In this document: positions 1 to 5,278 of the stretch, in pieces
How positions within the stretch are numbered: the first letter of the stretch is position 1
How the letters are laid out: each line of letters starts with the position of its first letter
DNA from: Acinetobacter sp.
GTDB lineage: Bacteria > Pseudomonadota > Gammaproteobacteria > Pseudomonadales > Moraxellaceae
Direction of reading: 5' to 3'
NCBI GenBank assembly: GCA_030152675.1
Contig: JASLIY010000152.1
Location: 1 to 9,098 of the forward strand
DNA length: 9,098 nucleotides
Notes under the pieces: model-generated
What the model saw: only the letters and a program-made list of their open reading frames with translations
Database searches by the model: none
What the model was told of the DNA's origin: nothing
Translations under genes and position numbers: made by a program

Positions 1-428
1 GAACTGATTTAACTCAGATTGCATTCTGGCGCGGTGTGGGCGGACGGCAATTTATGATGCAGCAATGTTTGCAGCGCAATATTCAGGTCTTGAATGTTAA
101 ACTTTATCAACGCGCTTGCCCGATCTCGACACCGAAACAATTTCAACAGCTACTGGCAGTGCTCAAGAGCGGGTCACAACCACAGTTGCCACGGCCTTTT
201 TGGATGTGTATTAGTAGTGAGGCCAGTTGGAAAAACTGGCTTGAACTATGTCAGTTTCATCCTGATGTATTAGAACAAGGGCATTATTTGGTGTTGGGCA
301 CAAGGTTGTATCAAATTTTGCAACATGATAAAAACGCTCGAAAACTTAATTTTAATATCACTCAACTGACTAACTTAGGTGAACATACTGTGCTGCAGAC
401 CCTGCAACAGTTGCAAAATCCATTATGA
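1..428 (+). CDS. hemD: Uroporphyrinogen-III synthase, 3' part (5' end outside window)
   Basis: HemD closes and isomerises hydroxymethylbilane to uroporphyrinogen III in the cytoplasm, the last step shared by heme, siroheme and cobalamin synthesis. The frame is open from base 3 and gives about 141 residues, roughly the C-terminal half of a ~250-residue enzyme. Visible family marks are RGVGGR at in-window residues 10-15 (usual form RG.GGR), then the VKLYQRACP stretch carrying the conserved Tyr-x-Arg, and ISSEASW, matching the conserved Ser-Ser/Thr-Ser turn of the second domain. A GTG at 36 lies inside the RG.GGR motif and is not the start. The stop overlaps the next gene's ATG as ATGA, implying translational coupling. 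hemC is expected upstream but is not seen. Identity rests on these motifs and on hemX-hemY following; it is fairly secure. Confidence 0.88.
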   Translation, partial: TDLTQIAFWRGVGGRQFMMQQCLQRNIQVLNVKLYQRACPISTPKQFQQLLAVLKSGSQPQLPRPFWMCISSEASWKNWLELCQFHPDVLEQGHYLVLGTRLYQILQHDKNARKLNFNITQLTNLGEHTVLQTLQQLQNPL

Positions 429-1267
429 AAAAGTTTATTTATATACTTTCTATCGTCATTTTGGCTTGGCTTGCCAAGCTTAGTTATGACTTCTATTTGC
501 TGTCTAAGCAGATGAGTGAGCAACAACAAACCCTGTTACATAGTCAGCAGCGCAATGACAATCTCAATGATCAAGTTGTGGCTTTGCAACGGACGAGTCC
601 AAGCGAAGATACTGCAGCATCTAGCGCTTTAAAAAACAAAGAAAAAGACAATCATTCATCACAAATGGGCTTAAATCCAATTATGTTGATTCAACAACAA
701 TTGGAGTTGATTCAATTCGCTTTGGCGCAGCAACAATTTGTATATGCATTAGAAAAAATGAATGCCTTAAAACAAAATATACAAGGCTATGAAATTGCAG
801 AGTCGTTAAAACAGAGTTTGCTGCAGACTTTGTCGCAAGATCAACAAAATATTCAACAGTATGTGGCGACGCAGCACACGCAACAGCAACGCTTTTCCCA
901 ACTACTGCAACAGCTGGATCAACGTATTCAACAGGAACTCAATCATCCACAACTGAGCCCAGCCAAAATCCAGCCTGATTATTTTTGGCAAAGATGGTTG
1001 CAGGTGGAGCGCGTGAGTCAGCCGGATGTGCATTTAAATCATCGTGTACTGATTTTAAAAGAAGTGCAGTTGCGTATATTAATTGCGCAGCAGGCATTGC
1101 TACGTGGTGAATACCAAAGCTGTCAAAATATGTTGAATGCCATTATTGAACAGTTTGATATGTTGCCTGATGCTGAGAGTCAGCGTATTAAGCAGCAATT
1201 GATTCATATTAAACAAAAGCCAGTAGTCCCGATTCCGAAGCTCAAAACGCGTGAGATATTAGGATAA
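425..1267 (+). CDS. hemX: HemX-like inner-membrane protein of the heme operon
   Basis: A 280-residue protein with one N-terminal membrane helix (about residues 5-26, after MKK) and a long, very glutamine-rich, probably periplasmic part predicted to be helical or coiled-coil (about 27-60 and 90-180). This layout and its place between hemD and hemY match the HemX family. Some databases name HemX 'uroporphyrin-III C-methyltransferase', but no glycine-rich SAM-binding motif of the CysG/CobA methylase fold is visible, so methylase activity should not be assumed. Its biochemical role is unsettled; a scaffold or regulatory function near heme synthesis has been suggested for the family. It is shorter than the enterobacterial protein (about 390 residues). 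No Shine-Dalgarno precedes the ATG, so translation probably depends on the ATGA overlap with hemD. The region around WQRWLQVERV (about residues 188-197) resembles the conserved HemX core. Confidence 0.8.
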   Translation: MKKFIYILSIVILAWLAKLSYDFYLLSKQMSEQQQTLLHSQQRNDNLNDQVVALQRTSPSEDTAASSALKNKEKDNHSSQMGLNPIMLIQQQLELIQFALAQQQFVYALEKMNALKQNIQGYEIAESLKQSLLQTLSQDQQNIQQYVATQHTQQQRFSQLLQQLDQRIQQELNHPQLSPAKIQPDYFWQRWLQVERVSQPDVHLNHRVLILKEVQLRILIAQQALLRGEYQSCQNMLNAIIEQFDMLPDAESQRIKQQLIHIKQKPVVPIPKLKTREILG

Positions 1268-1271
1268 ATTT

Positions 1272-2468
1272 ATGAAAAAACTGCTGCTGTTATATGTCTT
1301 GCTGAGTTTGATTGTGGTGGCTGTGCTGAGTGTATTGAGCTATGAGCCTGGCGCAGGTTATGTCTATATGCTGTGGCGAGGCGTGCAAATACAATCCAAT
1401 GTTTGGGTTTTGGTCTTTGTCAGTATTCTGCTCAGCTTTATATTGCATGTCGCTTGGATTGGATTGCAATATTATTTGGCCAAAGCGCGTCGTAAGCAAC
1501 AACATGTGCTGAACTTTGATGCTTTGCATCCTTATGAACAGTTGGGCTTGATTTGGATTTTGCATGGCGATGAAGAACAGCAAGCATTTATCGAACAGGT
1601 TTTTAATCAATCCGGTTTATTAAAACAGATTGTGCAAGCACACCTCCTCTTTAAACAACAGCAATATTCACAGGCTTTATCGATCTTAGATGAAGCGCCC
1701 GCAGCGGCATTTGAATTGGCAGAAATTCAACGCATCGAGATTTACTTGGCGCAACAAGATGCGCAGCAGGCTTTAACACATTTAGAGTTTTTAAATGGTC
1801 ATCAACTATCGCCGTGGTTAAGTCAGATCAACCAAGCCTACCAAACACGTCTGGCTGAACTTTGGGCAGCGTTTGCTTTGGAGTTTCCATGGCTCTATTT
1901 GCAGGCCAGTCGTGCAACGACCATGCTGAGAACAGAGGCAATGCAAGCTTGGTTAACAAAAATGTTAATTCAATTTGATCAAGCTGATGAGGAAGCACTG
2001 CAGCAATTAAAACGACACTACCATGAGAATGAAACTGTAATTAGATCATTAGTATTTGAAATTCAAGTGCTTTGGTTGAAAATACTGTCGCGATTAAACG
2101 AAATGTCTGAAGTGCATGAGAAACTAGCATTACATTTACTTGAGCTTAGATTTGATCAAGAGGTATTTAATTTATGGTTTCAACAGCAATTATTAAAATC
2201 AGAACCTGATTACTTTTTGATTGAACAATATATTCAAACCCTAGAAGTGAAATATCCAAGTATGCCTGTTTTGAGTTTTGCAAAATGGCATATATATACC
2301 GCAACACAAAGACAAGATGAAGCTGAAGAGTTGTTAATACTTTACCCGAATAATGTTTTGATGAGCTATTTGCGAATTAAATCGACATTGAAAGATCAAG
2401 AGGATTTAATTAAACAGTTAAATTTAGTATTTGAAAATGATGTAAAATTCATGAAATTCAAAATATGA
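1272..2468 (+). CDS. hemY: HemY-like inner-membrane protein with TPR-like repeats
   Basis: A 398-residue protein, the usual length of proteobacterial HemY. It has two N-terminal membrane helices (about residues 3-23 and 43-67) with a short loop containing YEPGAGYVYMLWRGVQIQ, which resembles the HemY_N pattern (D.GYV.I...g..ie.s). The remainder is helical with TPR-like repeats, for example around the segment LLFKQQQYSQALSILDEAP. HemY is associated with late protoporphyrin/heme synthesis, but its molecular role is not settled; it is not the unrelated Bacillus HemY protoporphyrinogen oxidase, and no FAD-binding motif is present. An AGGA Shine-Dalgarno at 1261-1264 lies in the last codons of hemX, 7 bases before ATG, so translation is tied to that gene. 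The second half of the gene is clearly more AT-rich than the first. The stop overlaps the next start as ATGA. Confidence 0.83.
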   Translation: MKKLLLLYVLLSLIVVAVLSVLSYEPGAGYVYMLWRGVQIQSNVWVLVFVSILLSFILHVAWIGLQYYLAKARRKQQHVLNFDALHPYEQLGLIWILHGDEEQQAFIEQVFNQSGLLKQIVQAHLLFKQQQYSQALSILDEAPAAAFELAEIQRIEIYLAQQDAQQALTHLEFLNGHQLSPWLSQINQAYQTRLAELWAAFALEFPWLYLQASRATTMLRTEAMQAWLTKMLIQFDQADEEALQQLKRHYHENETVIRSLVFEIQVLWLKILSRLNEMSEVHEKLALHLLELRFDQEVFNLWFQQQLLKSEPDYFLIEQYIQTLEVKYPSMPVLSFAKWHIYTATQRQDEAEELLILYPNNVLMSYLRIKSTLKDQEDLIKQLNLVFENDVKFMKFKI

Positions 2469-2926
2469 GATTGGGAATGAGTATATTAAGTAATTATCCA
2501 GTCATCCATGAGCAAGTGGTCGCTTGGGGAGATATGGATGCATTCGGACATGTTAATAATGTGATCTATTATCGCTATATTGAAAGTGCACGTATTGCCT
2601 ATTTTGATCGATTAAATATTTTTGCAGAAAACGTATTACCTCTTGTCGCTTCAAATCAATGCAAATATTTAAAACCCGTATTTTATCCTGATCGGTTGAA
2701 AGTCGCGGTTCGCGTTGAGGAGATGCGCGACAGTGCAATGCGTATGCATTACGTCTTGTATAGCGAACAATTGCAGCATGTGGTGGCAACAGCAGAAGCT
2801 GTTATTGTTTGTGTCGATAAGGTTGAAATGAAAAAAGCATTAATTCCAGAACAGATACGAAAAAGTATTATAGGTTTAGAGCTCTCCGTTCAGCATGATT
2901 TAAATTCAAAGGATAATCAGGCTTAA
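2465..2926 (+). CDS. Hotdog-fold acyl-CoA thioesterase (4HBT / YbgC-like)
   Basis: A 153-residue cytoplasmic protein of typical size for the 4-hydroxybenzoyl-CoA thioesterase superfamily, which hydrolyses acyl-CoA thioesters. The motif WGDMDAFGHVNNVIYYRYIE (residues 21-40) is the hallmark: D25 is the expected catalytic aspartate, GHVNN the conserved turn, and Tyr/Glu-Ser-Ala-Arg start the long hotdog helix. Later signature residues are the YLKPVFYPDRL strand and the VATAEAVIVCVD strand. Substrate cannot be told from sequence. Two starts are possible: ATG 2465, overlapping the hemY stop (ATGA), or ATG 2477 (MSILSNYPVI). Neither has a well-spaced Shine-Dalgarno (GGGA directly abuts 2477); the overlap favours 2465. 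The close linkage suggests it shares the heme-operon transcript, but no family knowledge ties it to heme synthesis. No strong intrinsic terminator follows. Confidence 0.85.
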   Translation: MRLGMSILSNYPVIHEQVVAWGDMDAFGHVNNVIYYRYIESARIAYFDRLNIFAENVLPLVASNQCKYLKPVFYPDRLKVAVRVEEMRDSAMRMHYVLYSEQLQHVVATAEAVIVCVDKVEMKKALIPEQIRKSIIGLELSVQHDLNSKDNQA

Positions 2927-2976
2927 GCATATACAAATTTTTTTGTTGGAATATGTATTTAAATAGCCCATCACTA

Positions 2977-3005
2977 TTGATTAGTCTGTTTAATAAAAAT
3001 ATGAT
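2977..3005 (+). promoter_or_regulatory. Sigma70-type promoter of hns
   Basis: TTGATT (2977-2982) and TATGAT (3000-3005) are separated by exactly 17 bases, each one or two mismatches from the consensus hexamers. Transcription would start near 3012, giving a leader of about 45 bases before the H-NS start. The surrounding 2927-3045 stretch is very AT-rich with A/T tracts, the kind of DNA that H-NS proteins bind, so autoregulation is plausible but inferred. Confidence 0.68.
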
Positions 3006-3057
3006 TGCGATGTTATTATTCAAAGAATAATTATTTAATTTTTACGGAGTGAGTATG

Positions 3058-3381
3058 ATGCCAGATATTAGTAAACTTTCAGTTGAGGAATTAAAGCGTT
3101 TAACTGCAGAAGCAGAAGCATTAATTGAATCAAAAAAAGATCAAGCGGTTGAAGATGCGTATAATCAAATTATTGCAATTGCTGAAACCACCGGTTTAAG
3201 CCTTGAACAATTTATTGAATATGGCGCACAGAAACGCAAAAAAACAACGCGTAAAGCTGTTGAGCCACGTTATCGCAATACCAACAATCCAACAGAAACT
3301 TGGACGGGTCGTGGTAAGCAACCGCGTTGGTTAGTTGCTGAAATTGAAAAAGGCGCCAAATTGGAAGACTTCTTGATCTAA
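3058..3381 (+). CDS. hns: H-NS family histone-like nucleoid-structuring protein
   Basis: A small (107 aa), charged nucleoid protein that binds AT-rich, curved DNA and silences genes, often horizontally acquired ones. Residues 1-65 are helical (SVEELKRLTAEAEALIESKK...) and form the oligomerisation part; residues about 75-107 are the DNA-binding domain with T81-W-T-G-R-G-K-Q-P-R-W91. The enterobacterial core is TWTGQGR; here the loop reads GRGK, closer to the R-G-R AT-hook-like loops of Burkholderia/Xanthomonas H-NS relatives. It is shorter than E. coli H-NS (137 aa). GGAG at 3046-3049 is 8 bases before ATG 3058 and 5 before ATG 3055, so MMPDIS is also possible; GTG 3049 overlaps the Shine-Dalgarno and is excluded. 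It has its own promoter and terminator, hence is probably monocistronic and can be regulated apart from its neighbours. Confidence 0.93.
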   Translation: MPDISKLSVEELKRLTAEAEALIESKKDQAVEDAYNQIIAIAETTGLSLEQFIEYGAQKRKKTTRKAVEPRYRNTNNPTETWTGRGKQPRWLVAEIEKGAKLEDFLI

Positions 3382-3412
3382 TTTCATCAATTTGTCATTC
3401 AAGCCTTTTAGA

Positions 3413-3452
3413 ATATAAAAAAACCAAGCCTATATGCTTGGTTTTTTTATAT
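3413..3452 (+). terminator. Intrinsic terminator after hns, possibly bidirectional
   Basis: The core stem CCAAGC (3424-3429) / GCTTGG (3436-3441) has a 6-base loop CTATAT. It is flanked by seven A (3417-3423) and seven T (3442-3448), and pairing can extend to 3413/3452 for 17 base pairs in all. The T-run serves the + strand (end of hns); the A-run gives the same arrangement on the - strand. It insulates hns from the gsp genes. Confidence 0.9.
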
Positions 3453-3583
3453 ACAGAGATTTATTTCACTTGAATCAAGCGTCGCGATAGTCGAATTGAT
3501 TATGTGAAAATATGTTGGATCATGTATATTCAAAAAGCACAATATTGCATGGACAACTAAATGAATAAGATGGTTATAGTTTG

Positions 3584-4327
3584 ATGAAGAAGAAATCAAA
3601 ACATTTGACGTGGTGGTTGATTGCTGTCTTTGCTTTTTTGATTTTTGTGCTGCTCCAGATTCCGGCCACTTGGCTTATTTCTAAGTTCTATAAAGATAAT
3701 CAAGTATTACAAAATGTCAGTGGCAATATTTGGCAAGGACAAGCAGATTGGCGCAAAGGTGAATTAAAAGGTGCTGTGGCGTGGAAGACCCGTCCCTTAG
3801 ATCTGGTTTTACTACGTTTAGGTGCTGATATTGAAGTTCAAAGTGGCGCGACACAATTAAAGTCAATCGTCGGCTATGGTTTCGGCAATAAAATCATGGT
3901 GCGTAAACTTGAAGGTAAGATTGCACCAGACACCTTGAAAACACTAGTGAACTGGCAGTGGCCGGCCAATCTGATTCAACTCAATGATGTGCAGATGAAT
4001 TACAAAAAAGACACTGGCTTTAGCCAAGCAGAAGGTGGTTTGCAATGGGGGGGTGGTGAGTTGATTTATATGTTTTCAGATCGACAAGATCGTATGAACA
4101 TTCCATCACTCAAAGCAACGTTAAAAGATGATGCCGGTAAATTGCAATTTGATATTCAAGATCAGCGCAGCCAAAAAATGGCAAATTTAGTACTCGATCA
4201 AAATATGATGCTCGATGTGCAGTTGACGCAGCGCATGCTGCTCAATGTCCCTTCTTATGAGGGTAAAGCAGGATTGGATACGTACGTGATAACGACACGA
4301 CAACCTTTGCTTCAGGGTGGATTCTAA
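3584..4327 (+). CDS. gspN: Type II secretion system protein N
   Basis: A 247-residue accessory component of the type II secretion system. It has a short basic N-terminus (MKKKSKHL), one membrane helix (about residues 10-31, WWLIAVFAFLIFVLLQIPATW) and a periplasmic domain. Residues near 43-55 (VSGNIWQGQADW) match the 'G-x-(I/V)-W-x-G-x-A' motif that opens the T2SSN domain, and the ~250 aa length fits. The exact job of GspN is not established and many systems lack it. A TTG at 3581 directly precedes ATG 3584; ATG is preferred. The Shine-Dalgarno is weak (AAGA 3567-3570). A seven-codon ORF (3561-3584) ends in TGATG overlap with this start. No convincing sigma70 promoter was found in 3453-3560, yet the hns terminator implies one exists. 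gspC and gspD follow, supporting the call. Confidence 0.83.
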   Translation: MKKKSKHLTWWLIAVFAFLIFVLLQIPATWLISKFYKDNQVLQNVSGNIWQGQADWRKGELKGAVAWKTRPLDLVLLRLGADIEVQSGATQLKSIVGYGFGNKIMVRKLEGKIAPDTLKTLVNWQWPANLIQLNDVQMNYKKDTGFSQAEGGLQWGGGELIYMFSDRQDRMNIPSLKATLKDDAGKLQFDIQDQRSQKMANLVLDQNMMLDVQLTQRMLLNVPSYEGKAGLDTYVITTRQPLLQGGF

Positions 4328-4398
4328 TATGGATCTAGAAACATCAGTGTTGAAATCAAATGATCGCAGTGTGGTGGGTAAAAAATGAGTGACATCGC

Positions 4399-5238
4399 AT
4401 GAGCATCAGAGCACAACTCAATAACATTCAATGGTCTCGCATCGATCGAGTTTCACCCTTGATCTTGTTTGTCCTGATCTTGGCCTTGTGTTGGAAGCTG
4501 GCATCAATCTTCTGGTGGTTGCTTGCACCGCCGCAAGTGATCCAACCAGAACAAGTCGTGCTGGGCTCAAAGCAAACGCAAGTGCCAAATATCTCCAGTT
4601 TTTCTTTGTTCTATGAGGCGGGTTCAACGGCAACGCAGGCCAATGACAGTCTTCCCATGCAGTTACAAGGCGTCATGGTGGCACAGCCAAGTCGTTTATC
4701 TTCTGCTGTGATCAAGGTCAATGAAACGGCTGAGCGTTATGTGGTCGGACAGATGATTGAAGGAAGTTCTTATCAGTTGGCAGAAGTGCATTGGAATCAC
4801 GTGTTGCTGAAACAAAATAATGGCAGTACCCGTGAGTTAAAATTTAACGGCATTGAAAATTTATATCAGCCTTTAGAGCCGCAGCAGAATAACACTGCAC
4901 CCATGAATCATGCCGCGCCAGCTGAACAAGCGCAAACCCAACAAAGTGTTTTGGGGCAGGCCATTGAGCAGATCGGTGAGGATCGGGAAGAATATTTAAA
5001 AAAAATGGGCGTGAATACCGCAGGTGGTGAGGGCTATGAGGTGACAGATCAAACGCCTACCGCATTACGCAGTAAATTGGGTTTACGTCCAGGTGATCGC
5101 ATTATGTCATTGAATGGTCAAAGTGTCGGTCAAGGACAAAATGATGCGCAACTGTTAGAACAGGCCAAGCGTGAAGGAAAAGTAAAAATTGAAATTAAGC
5201 GTGGTGATCAAACGATGACCATTCAGCAAAGTTTGTAA
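4399..5238 (+). CDS. gspC: Type II secretion system inner-membrane protein C
   Basis: GspC links the inner-membrane platform to the secretin and helps select substrates. Order: short cytoplasmic tail (1-19), membrane helix about 20-42 (rich in Leu/Trp, ending WWLLAPP), proline-containing linker, HR domain about 84-150 with LPMQLQGVM, SSAVI, RYVVGQMIEG, VLLKQNNGSTRELKF (the part that docks on GspD N0), Gln/Ala-rich linker about 152-190, and a C-terminal PDZ domain about 205-279 whose LGLRPGDRIMSLNGQ (227-241) is the conserved carboxylate-binding loop and strand. Length 279 is normal. GAGTGA at 4388-4393 lies 5 bases before ATG 4399 and fixes the start. That Shine-Dalgarno lies within a micro-ORF (4385-4402) whose stop overlaps the gspC ATG. 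gspD begins 40 bases downstream, so the two are almost surely one transcript. Confidence 0.92.
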   Translation: MSIRAQLNNIQWSRIDRVSPLILFVLILALCWKLASIFWWLLAPPQVIQPEQVVLGSKQTQVPNISSFSLFYEAGSTATQANDSLPMQLQGVMVAQPSRLSSAVIKVNETAERYVVGQMIEGSSYQLAEVHWNHVLLKQNNGSTRELKFNGIENLYQPLEPQQNNTAPMNHAAPAEQAQTQQSVLGQAIEQIGEDREEYLKKMGVNTAGGEGYEVTDQTPTALRSKLGLRPGDRIMSLNGQSVGQGQNDAQLLEQAKREGKVKIEIKRGDQTMTIQQSL

Positions 5239-5278
5239 GTGCTTGAGTCACGAATAGAATTAGGATAAACAATACGTT

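Noticed and set aside
36..38. GTG as a possible start of the first gene
   Set aside because: The frame is open upstream to the window edge and the GTG falls inside the conserved RG.GGR motif of HemD, so it is an internal valine.
1290..1610. 106-codon open frame on the - strand inside hemY
   Set aside because: Antisense shadow of the membrane-helix and early soluble region of hemY; no independent support.
2928..2955. AT-rich inverted repeat after the thioesterase (CATATACAAA ... TTTGT ... ATATG)
   Set aside because: The stem is short, nearly all A-T and bulged; too weak to call a terminator. The nearby GCTTAAGC (2921-2928) palindrome is short enough to be chance.
3496..3530. TTGATT (3496-3501) and TATATT (3525-3530) as a gspN promoter
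   Set aside because: The gap between them is 23 bases, too long for sigma70; no better pairing was found, so no promoter is called.
4431..4616. 61-codon + strand open frame inside gspC
   Set aside because: Out-of-frame shadow of the gspC membrane helix and linker, with no RBS or recognisable product.
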